DNA from: Palsa-892 sp963751615
GTDB lineage: Bacteria > Pseudomonadota > Alphaproteobacteria > Rhizobiales > Xanthobacteraceae
Direction: 5' to 3'
Length of the DNA: 64,000 nt
NCBI GenBank assembly: GCA_963751615.1
Contig: CAVVVG010000006.1
Span: 609,763 to 673,762 of the forward strand
Shown piece by piece: positions 27,397 to 38,100 of the stretch. Under the pieces are notes generated by a model. It saw only the letters and a list, made by a program, of their open reading frames with translations, had not been told where the DNA came from and made no database searches. Both the position numbers and the translations under genes were made by a program. Positions within the stretch are counted from its first letter, which is position 1; each line of letters begins with the position of its first letter.

Positions 27397-27442
27397 TTGA
27401 CTCTCCGTCTCGAATTCTGCCGATTGTTAAATGAGAAAAGGC

Positions 27443-29516
27443 TCAGGCGTATTTCGCCTGAACCTCTTGAGCGATATTGCTCGGCACCTGATCGTAGTGG
27501 TCGAACTGCATTGTGAACGTCGCGCGGCCCTGGCTCATCGAGCGCAGATTGTTAACGTAACCAAACATGTTGGCGAGCGGCACCATCGCAGTGATGACAT
27601 TCGCATTGCCGCGCATGTCTTGTCCCTGAATGTGGCCACGGCGCGAATTGAGATCACCAATGACGCCACCAGTATAGTCCTCAGGGGTCACAACCTCGAC
27701 CTTCATGATCGGCTCGAGCAGAACGGATCTGCCTTTCTGCAGCGCTTCGCGAAGGCACTGCCGTGCACAGATCTCGAAAGCGAGAGCCGACAAATCCACG
27801 TCGTGGTACTTGCCATCAACGAGCGTCACCTTGAGGTCGACGACCGGAAAGCCCGCAAGCACGCCGGTGCCCAGAACACCTTCGAGGCCTTTTTCAACGC
27901 CAGGGATGTATTCCTTCGGCACCGCGCCACCAACGATGTCATTCTCGAACTCAAAGCCGCCTCCAGCCGGAAGCGGCTCGGCAACAATGGCGATTTGGGC
28001 GAACTGACCAGAACCACCGCTTTGTTTCTTGTGCGTATATTCGTGCTCGACGCGCTGCGTGATCTTCTCGCGATAGGCGACCTGCGGAGCACCAATGTTC
28101 GCTTCGACCTTGTAGGTACGTTTCAAAATGTCGACCTTAATGTCGAGATGGAGCTCGCCCATTCCCTTGAGAATGGTCTGGCCAAATTCCTGATCGGTTG
28201 AAACGCGGAATGACGGATCTTCGGCCGCGAGTTTCGCGAGCGCAACACCGAGCTTCTCCTGATCGGCCTTTGACTTCGGTTCGATTGCGATCTCGATGAC
28301 GGGATCGGGGAATTCCATTTTCTCAAGCAGCACCTGCTTCGCAGGATCGGAAAGCGTGTCACCTGTTCGCACTTCCTTCAGGCCCGCGAGCGCGACGATA
28401 TCGCCGGCAAAGGCTTCCTTAATGTCCTCGCGGTTGTTCGCATGCATCAACAACATTCGACCAATACGCTCTTTCTTCTCGCGCGTCGTGTTGACCACAG
28501 CCATGCCAGAGGTAAGCACGCCGGAATAAATACGGCAGAAAGTAATCGTGCCGACGAACGGATCGTCCATGATTTTGAAAGCGAGCAACGACATCGGCTC
28601 TTTGTCGTCGGCCTGGCGGACGACTTCATTGCCCTTGTCATCGAGACCCTTGATCGGAGGCACATCGACCGGCGACGGTAGATAATCAATGACCGCATCG
28701 AGCAGCGGCTGTACGCCCTTGTTCTTGAAAGCGGATCCGCAGAGAACGGGATAAAACGCGCCGGTGAGAACGGCCTTACGAATGAGTCTCTTCAGCGTCG
28801 CTTCGTCCGGCTCCTTCCCTTCGAGATAAGCCGTCATGGTCGCATCGTCGAGATCGACGGCGGCTTCGATCATTTTCTCACGGTAATCTTTCGCCTGATC
28901 GGCGAGTTCGGCCGGGATGTCGATGTCGTGATATTTCGCCCCGAGCGTCTCATCTTCCCATACGACGCCCTTCATGCGGACGAGATCTATGATGCCCTTG
29001 AAATTGTTTTCCGCTCCGATCGGAAGCTGAATGGCGACCGGCTTAGCACCAAGACGATCCACGATGTCGGCGAGGCAGCGGAAAAAGTCCGCGCCGACCT
29101 TGTCCATTTTGTTTGCAAAAACGATGCGCGGAACTTTATATTTGTCACCCTGCCGCCATACGGTCTCTGTCTGTGGTTCAACCCCTTGGTTCGAAGTCGA
29201 GAACGCAGACAGCGCCGTCGAGCACGCGCAGCGAGCGCTCGACTTCGATCGTAAAGTCTACATGGCCCGGCGTATCGATGATATTCAGCCGCTTTTCTTT
29301 CCAGAAGGCTGTCGTCGCGGCCGACGTGATCGTGATGCCACGTTCCTGCTCCTGCTCCATCCAGTCCATGGTGGCCGCACCTTCATGGACTTCGCCCATC
29401 TTATGACTTTTGCCGGTGTAATAGAGGATCCGCTCGGTCGTCGTCGTCTTGCCCGCATCAATGTGGGCCATGATGCCAAAGTTGCGGTAATCCTCAATTT
29501 TGTGAGCGCGGGGCAT
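27443..29516 (-). pseudogene. fusA: Elongation factor G interrupted by a 1-nt insertion
   Basis: EF-G translocase. The first 108 codons are normal (MAHIDAGKTTTTERILYYTG, DTPGHVDFTIEVERSLRVLD), then the frame runs through F-E-P-R-G to TGA. One base less at 29194-29195 (codon GAC then TTCG in place of TCG) restores D-S-N-Q-G-V-E-P-Q-T-E-T-V and joins the remaining frame with NKMDKVGADFFR to the normal end (SNIAQEVQAKYA), giving 690 aa. fusA is essential and everything else is conserved, so a sequencing or assembly indel is the simplest explanation. It lies between rpsG (22 nt) and tuf1 (46 nt). Confidence 0.88.
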
Positions 29517-29538
29517 AACTATTCTCCAGACCGTCTTA

Positions 29539-30009
29539 TCACCAGCGATAGTGCGAGAAGGCGCGGTTCGCCTCCGCCATGCGGTGAGTGTCTTCGCGCT
29601 TTTTGACGGCGTTCCCCCGATTATTCGATGCGTCGAGCAATTCGCCAGAAAGTTTATCGATCATCGTTTTTTCGTTGCGCTCACGCGCGGCAATGATGAT
29701 CCAACGGATCGCGAGTGTCTGGCGGCGCTCCGGCCGGACTTCGACAGGTACTTGATAGGTCGCTCCACCAACGCGACGCGAGCGAACCTCGACTGACGGC
29801 GAAACGTTATCGAGCGCCTGCTCGAAAACCGAAAGCGGGTTTTGTTTCACCTTGGCTTCGATCTGATCAAGAGCTCCATAGACGATCAACTCGGCGACCG
29901 ATTTCTTGCCCTGTCGCATGATGGAATTCATAAAACGACTGATCTTGATATTCCCGAACTTCGGATCGGGAAGTGTTTCGCGGCGTTCTGCACGGTGACG
30001 GCGGGACAT
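29539..30009 (-). CDS. rpsG: 30S ribosomal protein S7 (uS7)
   Basis: S7, assembly initiator of the 30S head, 156 aa, standard length. It starts MSRRHRAERRETLPDPKFGN and contains ALDNVSPSVEVRSRRVGGATY and the end EDTHRMAEANRAFSHYRW. In enterics S7 represses the str operon; I see no evidence for or against it here. It follows rpsL by 15 nt. Confidence 0.98.
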   Translation of the reverse strand: MSRRHRAERRETLPDPKFGNIKISRFMNSIMRQGKKSVAELIVYGALDQIEAKVKQNPLSVFEQALDNVSPSVEVRSRRVGGATYQVPVEVRPERRQTLAIRWIIIAARERNEKTMIDKLSGELLDASNNRGNAVKKREDTHRMAEANRAFSHYRW

Positions 30010-30024
30010 TTGGTTTGCTCCTCG

Positions 30025-30396
30025 TCACTTCGGCCGTTTCGCGCCGTAGAGCGAGCGGCGCTGCTTGCGGTTCTTGACGCCTTGGGTATCGAGCACGCCG
30101 CGGAGGATGTGGTAACGGACGCCCGGAAGATCTTTCACGCGTCCCCCTCGAATCATTACGACGGAATGTTCTTGCAGGTTGTGACCTTCGCCCGGGATGT
30201 AGCCGATCACTTCGAAACCGTTGGTAAGACGTACTTTCGCAACCTTGCGGAGTGCGGAGTTCGGCTTCTTCGGCGTCGTCGTGTAGACGCGCGTGCACAC
30301 GCCGCGTTTTTGCGGCGATGCTTTCAGCGCCGGCACCTTGTTCCGGTAGCGCGGCGCGACGCGCGGCTTGCGGATCAGTTGGTTAATCGTCGGCAT
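30025..30396 (-). CDS. rpsL: 30S ribosomal protein S12 (uS12)
   Basis: S12, the decoding-centre protein, 123 aa. MPTINQLIRKPR is the usual start. The two lysines where mutations give streptomycin resistance look wild-type (TTPKKPNSALRKVAKV and GGRVKDLPGVRYH). The Asp after the second Lys is the usual beta-methylthiolation site. It is the first gene of the str operon, with a candidate promoter at 30644-30671. Confidence 0.98.
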   Translation of the reverse strand: MPTINQLIRKPRVAPRYRNKVPALKASPQKRGVCTRVYTTTPKKPNSALRKVAKVRLTNGFEVIGYIPGEGHNLQEHSVVMIRGGRVKDLPGVRYHILRGVLDTQGVKNRKQRRSLYGAKRPK

Positions 30397-30643
30397 TGGC
30401 CTCGTCTCTTCCTCAACATTTCAGCGCAACCACATGCAGATGCGGAAACGCAAACGACAGAGCGCCGTTCGCTCGCAAGCGAAAGGACGCTCGTCCCGTG
30501 ACAAACGACCACGACACCGAAAAGTGGCGTGGTCGATACCCACTCCTGACACTGGCTGTCAGAGACAGCGTTTCGGCGCCCTTGGTCGATCGCTTGGCGC
30601 AATCGAACGGCGGCACCGACCGCCTGTCTAATAAGTGCGCGTT

Positions 30644-30671
30644 TTTAGACTCGACCTTCCGGGTCCGTCAA
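30644..30671 (-). promoter_or_regulatory. Candidate sigma70-type promoter of the str operon
   Basis: On the minus strand TTGACG (30671-30666) is followed after 16 nt by TCTAAA (30649-30644), about 250 nt upstream of rpsL. The -35 is near consensus and the -10 moderate. It is the best promoter-like pair in the gap, but this is a by-eye match. Confidence 0.45.
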
Positions 30672-30765
30672 CCCCGGAAAGGCCGAAAAACGCGGCTTTG
30701 TTGACATTTCGGGGTCGATTCCAACCCACCCGCACAACATAACGGCAAGGCGGAAACAAATCCCG

Positions 30766-30798
30766 AAAAACGAAGAGCCACCATGTGGCGGCTCTTCG
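30766..30798 (-). terminator. Rho-independent terminator behind rpoC
   Basis: The 9-bp stem CGAAGAGCC/GGCTCTTCG (30771-30779 and 30790-30798) encloses a loop that can pair further (CCA/TGG). On the minus strand it is followed directly by TTTTT (30770-30766). It separates the rpoBC and str transcription units. Confidence 0.88.
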
Positions 30799-30819
30799 AT
30801 CTCAAAGGGTATCGGATGC

Positions 30820-33800
30820 TTATTCCGCCGCTGCCGGGCCCTCGATCAATGCCTTGTCAGCGTCGGCGGCGGCGGCCGCGGCCTCCGCTTCCTCCTTCTT
30901 GCGCTCGGTCAGGATCAGCTCATCACGATGAGTTGCAACCGACCTCAGCTTAGACATCATGGCGCCCGTGCCTGCCGGGATCAGGCGGCCCACAATGACG
31001 TTCTCCTTAAGGCCGTCGAGCGTATCAATCTTGCCGTTGACGGCAGCCTCGGTAAGCACACGTGTGGTCTCCTGGAACGACGCCGCAGAGATGAACGAAC
31101 GCGTCTGCAATGACGCCTTGGTGATGCCGAGCAGGATCGAATGCGCCGTTGCCTGTTTCCTACCGGCTTGCTTCACGCGCACGTTGATCTCGTCGAACTC
31201 GATTTTATCGAGTTGCTCGCCTTTGATCAGCTCGGTCTCGCCCGGCTCATCGATCTCAACCTTCTGCAGCATCTGGCGAACGATCACCTCGATGTGCTTG
31301 TCGTTGATCGCAACGCCCTGCAGCCGGTAGACTTCCTGGATTTCGTTCACAAGATAGCCGGCAAGCTCTTCTATGCCTTTAATCGCCAGGATGTCGTGCG
31401 GCGCTGGATTGCCGTCGACGATGAAATCACCCTTTTCAATGATGTCACCGTCTTGCACGTAAACGTGTCGACTTTTGGGGATCAAATACTCGACCGGCTC
31501 CTGCTTAGAATCGGGCGGAACGACCGAGATGCGGTATTTATTCTTATAGTCCTTGCCGAACTGAATTGTGCCGCCGATTTCGGCGATAACTGCCGATTCC
31601 TTCGGACGACGTGCTTCGAACAATTCTGCTACGCGCGGTAGACCGCCGGTAATGTCACGGGTCTTGGCGCTGTCGGTTGGAAGGCGTGCGAGCACATCGC
31701 CTGCTTTTACCTTGGCGCCCGGCTCTACCGAAAGAATGCCATCAACGGGAAGCGTATATCTCACTTCCTGCTGTGCCTTGCGCAATTTCGCAAGCTTGGC
31801 GAGCGTACCTTCGGCACCACGAATGACGATCGCTGGACGCAGATCCTGCGCTACCTTTCCTGCGCTCCGCCAATCGCTGACAGTGCGTTTGGTGATGCCG
31901 GTCGATTCGTCGACCGTTTCACTCATGGACTGACCTTCGATCAAATCCTCGAAAGCAACAGTACCGTTGGCTTCGCTGAGGATCGGGCGGGAATACGGAT
32001 CCCACTCGGCCATGCGCTGGCCACGCTTGATCTTGTCGCCGTCGTCCACCTTAAGACGGGCGCCAAACGGAATGCGGTGCGAAGCCCGTTCGCTACCGTC
32101 CTGGTCAAGCACGAGGATCGCTTGCGTACGAGTCATTACGATATTTTCGCCGTCCGAGTTCTTCACGACTTCGCGGTTCTTGATCTTAATCGTGCCGTCG
32201 AAGTTCGACTCGATATAGGACTGCTCGGCCAGTTGCGCGGCGCCGCCGATGTGGAAGGTCCGCATCGTGAGCTGCGTGCCTGGTTCGCCGATCGACTGCG
32301 CGGCGATTACACCGACCGCCTCGCCCATATTGACGGGTGTGCCGCGGGCAAGATCGCGCCCATAGCACTTTTGGCAGATGCCGTTGATGGTCTCGCAGGT
32401 AAGCGCCGAACGAATACGTACTTCCTGCACACCCGCTTTGGTAATCGTTTCAACCTGCGGTTCTTCCATCAGCGTACCGCGCTTAATGATTGTCTTCCCG
32501 CTGGTCGGGTCGCTGATGTCCTCGGCCGCGGTACGGCCCAGAATTCGTGACGCAAGAGAAGCCACAACGTGACCTGCGTCCACGATCGCACGCATGCGGA
32601 TGCCTGTTTTTGTGCCGCAGTCTTCCTCGGTGACAATGCAGTCTTGCGCGACGTCTACGAGGCGGCGGGTCAGATAGCCCGAGTTCGCCGTCTTGAGCGC
32701 AGTATCGGCAAGGCCTTTACGGGCACCGTGAGTCGAATTGAAGTACTCGAGCACAGTGAGGCCTTCCTTGAAGTTCGAGATAATCGGGCTCTCAATAATT
32801 TCGCCGGATGGTTTTGCCATCGGCCCGCGCATGCCGGCGAGTTGCTTCATCTGCGCCGGAGAACCGCGCGCACCGGAGTGCGACATCATATAGATCGAAT
32901 TCATCGCAGCTTCCTTACCAGTGGCAGGATCTTTCCGCGTCGACGAGATTTCCTTCATCATTTCTTCGGCGATCTTGTCGGTGCACTTGGCCCAGGCATC
33001 GACGACCTTGTTATATTTTTCGCCTTGGGTGATGAGGCCATCGTTATATTGCTGCTCGTATTCTTTCGCGAATGTGCGGGTCTCCTCGACCAGCACCCAC
33101 TTTTTTGTCGGCACGACCATGTCGTCCTTGCCAAACGAGATTCCGGCTTTGAAGGCGTGGTGAAAGCCGAGCGCCATGATGCGATCGCAGAAAATGACAG
33201 TCTCTTTCTGACCGCAGTGGCGGTAGACCGTATCGATCATGTGCGAGATGTCCTTCTTCGTCATCGCGCGATTGACAAGGTCGAAGGAAATACGGTGGTC
33301 CTTCGGCAGCACTTCGCCTAGCAGGAGACGTCCTGGAGTTGTGTCGTAAATCTTCGACACCTTTTTGCCCTTCTCATCGACCGTGACGAAACGGCCCTTG
33401 ATCTTGGCATGCAGCGACACCGCGCCCGATGCGAGCGCATGTTCGAGTTCGCCAATATTGCCGAATAACATACCCTGCCCCTCTTCCGCTTCGCGCATCA
33501 GCGAGACGTAATAAAGTCCGAGCACGATATCTTGAGATGGAACGATAATTGGCGAGCCGTTCGCCGGATGCAGGATATTGTTCGTCGACATCATCAGCAC
33601 GCGCGCTTCGAGCTGTGCTTCGAGTGACAGCGGAACGTGCACGGCCATTTGGTCGCCGTCGAAGTCCGCGTTGAACGCAGCGCAGACGAGCGGATGCAAC
33701 TGGATCGCCTTGCCTTCGATCAGCACGGGCTCGAATGCTTGGATCCCGAGGCGATGTAACGTTGGCGCACGGTTGAGCAACACCGGATGCTCGCGAATGA

Positions 33801-35049
33801 CTTCGTCGAGAATATCCCAAACTTCGGGTTTTTCTTTTTCGACAAGTTTCTTCGCCTGTTTCACCGTAGTTGACAGACCCTTGGCGTCAAGGCGCGAATA
33901 GATGAACGGCTTGAAGAGCTCAAGCGCCATTTTCTTCGGCAAACCGCACTGGTGCAGCTTAAGTTCGGGCCCTACGACGATCACCGAGCGGCCAGAATAG
34001 TCGACGCGCTTGCCCAACAGGTTCTGGCGGAACCGGCCTTGCTTGCCCTTCAGCATATCAGCGAGCGACTTTAATGGTCGCTTGTTCGCGCCCGTAATCA
34101 CACGGCCACGACGGCCATTGTCGAATAATGCGTCGACGGCCTCCTGCAACATGCGCTTTTCGTTGCGGATGATAATGTCCGGCGCCTTCAATTCGATCAG
34201 CCGTTTCAGACGATTGTTGCGGTTGATGACGCGGCGATATAGATCGTTGAGGTCAGACGTAGCGAAACGCCCACCGTCGAGCGGCACGAGCGGACGCAGA
34301 TCCGGCGGAATCACCGGAACGACGGTCAGAATCATCCAGTCCGGCTTGTTGCCTGAGGCAATGAATGCCTCGATCAATTTTAGGCGTTTGGCGAGTTTTT
34401 TCGGTTTCAGTTCCGTAGTCGCTTCCGCAATTTCCTTGCGCAGTTGAACTGCGAGTTTCGGAAGGTCTATGCCCTTCATGAGTTCGCGGATCGCTTCCGC
34501 GCCGATCTTCGCCGTGAAAGAATCCTCGCCGAGTTCTTCCTGCACCTTGAGGTATTCTTCCTCGGACAAGAGTTGACGGTCCTTTAGTGGCGTAAGACCC
34601 GGCTCAGTCACGACATAGTATTCGAAATAGAGAATGCGCTCGAGATCTTTCAGCGTCATGTCGAGCAGCAAACCGATGCGCGAAGGTAAGGACTTCATGA
34701 ACCAGATATGCGCGACGGGCGCCGCGAGCTCGATATGTCCCATGCGCTCGCGCCGCACGCGCGAGAGCGTGACTTCCACGCCACACTTTTCGCAAATGAT
34801 GCCTTTGTATTTCATCCGCTTGTATTTGCCGCACAAACACTCGTAATCCTTGATCGGACCGAAGATCCGGGCGCAGAAAAGACCGTCGCGCTCCGGCTTG
34901 AAGGTGCGGTAGTTGATCGTCTCCGGCTTTTTAATCTCGCCGTAGGACCACGAAAGAATTTTTTCGGGCGACGCGATCGAAATCCGAATGTGATCAAAGA
35001 CCTGTGCCGGAGTTTGAGGCCCAAAAATATTCGTGAGTTCCTGGTTCAT
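30820..35049 (-). CDS. rpoC: RNA polymerase subunit beta-prime
   Basis: The 1409-aa catalytic beta-prime subunit. The N-terminal zinc ribbon is CLCGKYKRMKYKGIICEKCG, the clamp/rudder region includes GKRVDYSGRSVIVVGPELKL, and the active-site Mg motif is NADFDGDQMAVH. The trigger-loop region is MRGPMAKPSGEIIESPI, and the second zinc site lies between EEDCGTKTG and CETINGICQKCYGRD. The C-terminus ends in an Ala/Asp/Glu tail. Length and order are normal for alphaproteobacteria. It lies 115 nt behind rpoB. Confidence 0.98.
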   Translation of the reverse strand: MNQELTNIFGPQTPAQVFDHIRISIASPEKILSWSYGEIKKPETINYRTFKPERDGLFCARIFGPIKDYECLCGKYKRMKYKGIICEKCGVEVTLSRVRRERMGHIELAAPVAHIWFMKSLPSRIGLLLDMTLKDLERILYFEYYVVTEPGLTPLKDRQLLSEEEYLKVQEELGEDSFTAKIGAEAIRELMKGIDLPKLAVQLRKEIAEATTELKPKKLAKRLKLIEAFIASGNKPDWMILTVVPVIPPDLRPLVPLDGGRFATSDLNDLYRRVINRNNRLKRLIELKAPDIIIRNEKRMLQEAVDALFDNGRRGRVITGANKRPLKSLADMLKGKQGRFRQNLLGKRVDYSGRSVIVVGPELKLHQCGLPKKMALELFKPFIYSRLDAKGLSTTVKQAKKLVEKEKPEVWDILDEVIREHPVLLNRAPTLHRLGIQAFEPVLIEGKAIQLHPLVCAAFNADFDGDQMAVHVPLSLEAQLEARVLMMSTNNILHPANGSPIIVPSQDIVLGLYYVSLMREAEEGQGMLFGNIGELEHALASGAVSLHAKIKGRFVTVDEKGKKVSKIYDTTPGRLLLGEVLPKDHRISFDLVNRAMTKKDISHMIDTVYRHCGQKETVIFCDRIMALGFHHAFKAGISFGKDDMVVPTKKWVLVEETRTFAKEYEQQYNDGLITQGEKYNKVVDAWAKCTDKIAEEMMKEISSTRKDPATGKEAAMNSIYMMSHSGARGSPAQMKQLAGMRGPMAKPSGEIIESPIISNFKEGLTVLEYFNSTHGARKGLADTALKTANSGYLTRRLVDVAQDCIVTEEDCGTKTGIRMRAIVDAGHVVASLASRILGRTAAEDISDPTSGKTIIKRGTLMEEPQVETITKAGVQEVRIRSALTCETINGICQKCYGRDLARGTPVNMGEAVGVIAAQSIGEPGTQLTMRTFHIGGAAQLAEQSYIESNFDGTIKIKNREVVKNSDGENIVMTRTQAILVLDQDGSERASHRIPFGARLKVDDGDKIKRGQRMAEWDPYSRPILSEANGTVAFEDLIEGQSMSETVDESTGITKRTVSDWRSAGKVAQDLRPAIVIRGAEGTLAKLAKLRKAQQEVRYTLPVDGILSVEPGAKVKAGDVLARLPTDSAKTRDITGGLPRVAELFEARRPKESAVIAEIGGTIQFGKDYKNKYRISVVPPDSKQEPVEYLIPKSRHVYVQDGDIIEKGDFIVDGNPAPHDILAIKGIEELAGYLVNEIQEVYRLQGVAINDKHIEVIVRQMLQKVEIDEPGETELIKGEQLDKIEFDEINVRVKQAGRKQATAHSILLGITKASLQTRSFISAASFQETTRVLTEAAVNGKIDTLDGLKENVIVGRLIPAGTGAMMSKLRSVATHRDELILTERKKEEAEAAAAAADADKALIEGPAAAE

Positions 35050-35164
35050 TCTGCTCTCCTGCTTTCCGGGTGAAGGGCGCGCTCCGCGGGTCGCGCCTTT
35101 GCCGGAAGAATTTCAATCAAACGATCTTGCGCGCGGAGACGGCGGATGCCCCCGCGCGGAACTT

Positions 35165-38100
35165 TCATTCGGCTGCTACGCTTGTGCCGCTCGTATCCTC
35201 GGCACCGGGCAGCGCCTTCTTTGTATTCACAAGTTCTACATTGAGACCCAGCGAACGCATTTCCTTAACCAATACGTTGAACGATTCCGGAATACCGGCT
35301 TCGAATGTATCGTCGCCTCGCACGATGGCTTCGTAGACCTTGGTGCGGCCCGCCACGTCGTCAGATTTCACAGTTAACATTTCCTGCAGCGTATAGGCGG
35401 CGCCATAGGCTTCGAGCGCCCAGACTTCCATTTCGCCGAAACGCTGACCGCCGAACTGCGCCTTGCCACCCAATGGTTGCTGGGTAACGAGCGAGTACGG
35501 ACCGATCGAACGCGCGTGGATCTTGTCGTCCACGAGATGGTGCAGCTTCATAATGTAGATGTAACCGACCGTAACCTGGCGATCGAAAGTATCGCCGGTT
35601 CGTCCGTCATATAATGTCACCTGTCCAGTCTTATTAAGGCCCGCCATCTCAAGCATTTCTTCGATATCGCTCTCCTTGGCGCCGTCAAATACGGGCGTTG
35701 CCATCGGCACGCCGCGCTTGAGGTTATGGCCAAGCTCGAGCAACGCCTCGTCATCGAGAGAGGCAATGGTTTCGTCCTTGCCGTAGACTTTCTTTAACGT
35801 CTCCTTCAGCGGACGTGTGTCTCTCTTGCTGTAATAAGCATCGACCGCACGGGCGACAGCCTGACCGAGTCCGTGACAGGCCCAACCGAGATGAGTTTCA
35901 AGAATCTGGCCAACGTTCATTCGGCTCGGCACACCGAGCGGATTGAGCACAACGTCGACCGGCGTTCCGTCCTCGAGGAATGGCATGTCCTCGGCCGGCA
36001 CGATTTTTGATACGACCCCCTTATTGCCGTGACGTCCGGCCATCTTGTCGCCTGGTTGAATCTTGCGCTTCACTGCGACAAAGACCTTGACCATCTTCAT
36101 CACGCCGGGTGGCAATTCATCGCCGCGCTGCAGTTTCTCGACTTTGTCGAGAAAACGCTGTTCTAGTCGCTTTTTCGATTCGTCATACTGTTTCCGCAAG
36201 GCTTCGATTTCGCCCATAAGCTTCTCATTCGGCGAAACGAACTGCCACCATTGCGATCGCGGATACTCGTCCAGTACCGCGCGGGTGATTTTGTGGTCCT
36301 TCTTAAATCCCTTCGGACCGGCAATACCCTGCCGTCCTTCGAGCATCTCGGCGAGGCGCCCGAACACGTTGCGATCAAGGATCGCCTGCTCATCGTCGCG
36401 GTCCTTGGCAAGTCGTTCGATCTCTTCCCGTTCAATCGCGAGCGCACGCTCGTCCTTGTCGACGCCGTGACGATTAAAAACGCGCACTTCAACGACCGTG
36501 CCCTGCACGCCCGGCGGTACGCGAAGCGAGGTGTCGCGCACATCCGCGGCCTTTTCGCCGAAAATCGCGCGAAGCAGCTTCTCTTCCGGCGTCATCGGGC
36601 TCTCGCCCTTCGGCGTAATCTTGCCGCACAGAATGTCGCCGGCGCGCACTTCAGCACCGATATAGACGATACCCGCTTCGTCGAGATTCTTGAGCGCCTC
36701 TTCCGAAACGTTCGGAATGTCGCGCGTGATTTCTTCCGGTCCGAGTTTAGTGTCGCGCGCCATCACTTCGAATTCTTCGATATGGATCGAAGTGAAGACG
36801 TCGTCCTTCACGATCCGCTCGGAAAGCAGAATCGAGTCCTCGAAGTTGTAGCCGTGCCACGGCATGAACGCGACGAGCACATTGCGGCCAAGCGCGAGTT
36901 CGCCGAGTTCGGTCGAAGGCCCGTCGGCAATGATATCGCCCTTTTTGACTTGATCGCCAACTCGCACCAGCGGACGTTGGTTGATACAGGTGTTCTGATT
37001 CGAGCGTTGAAATTTCATCAGGCGATAGATGTCGACACCCGACTTCGAAGGATCGTTTTCTTCGGTCGCGCGGATCACGATACGCGTGCCGTCGATTTGA
37101 TCAACAGTGCCCGTGCGACGCGCGGCGATTATCGCGCCCGAATCGCGAGCCACTACATCTTCCATGCCAGTACCGACGAGCGGCGCTTCCGCCTGTACGA
37201 GAGGCACAGCCTGACGCTGCATGTTCGAGCCCATGAGCGCACGGTTGGCGTCATCGTTCTCAAGGAATGGAATCAACGCCGCTGCTACCGACACGAGCTG
37301 CTTCGGCGAGACGTCCATGTAATCGACCTTGTCGGGCGTGATCATGAGAACATCGCCCGCATGGCGGCAGACGATCAGGTCCTCGGTGAACTTGCCCTTA
37401 GCGTCGACCCCAGCGTTTGCCTGCGCAACGTAATATTTCCCTTCCTCCATCGCCGAAAGGTAGTTTACCTCTTCGGTGACGCGGCCATCCTTCACCTTGC
37501 GATAGGGCGTCTCGATGAACCCGTACTTATTGATGCGGGCGAAGGTCGCGAGTGAATTGATCAGACCGATATTCGGACCTTCTGGCGTCTCGATCGGGCA
37601 GATGCGGCCGTAATGCGTCGGATGCACATCGCGCACCTCGAAACCAGCGCGCTCGCGCGTAAGACCGCCCGGTCCGAGCGCCGAGAGACGCCGCTTGTGC
37701 GTGATTTCGGACAGCGGATTGGTCTGGTCCATGAACTGCGAAAGCTGCGAGGAGCCGAAAAACTCGCGCACAGCGGCTGCCGCCGGTTTCGCGTTGATCA
37801 GATCCTGCGGCATGACGGTGTCGATATCGACTGACGACATTCGCTCTTTGATCGCGCGCTCCATGCGCAAGAGACCAATGCGATACTGATTTTCCATCAG
37901 CTCGCCGACCGAGCGGACTCGGCGATTGCCGAGATGATCGATATCGTCGATCTCGCCTCTGCCGTCGCGGAGTCCGAGCAACGTCTTGATGACGGCAAGG
38001 ATGTCATCCTTGCGCAACACGCGCACGGTGTCATCGACCTTAAGATCAAGGCGCATGTTCATCTTCACGCGACCGACCGCGGAGAGGTCGTAGCGTTCCG

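Larger units (their letters stand above)
30397..30819. other. Intergenic region between str and rpoBC operons
   Basis: This 423-bp stretch has no gene. It holds the rpoC terminator (30766-30798) and the likely str promoter (30644-30671). It also has an imperfect GC-rich inverted repeat around CCTTCCGGG/CCCCGGAAAGG (about 30655-30685) that overlaps the -35 region and might be a regulatory stem. Confidence 0.6.

Noticed and set aside
36251..37555. Long plus-strand frame (434 codons) opposite rpoB
   Set aside because: It is antisense to intact rpoB, with no ribosome site or family similarity.
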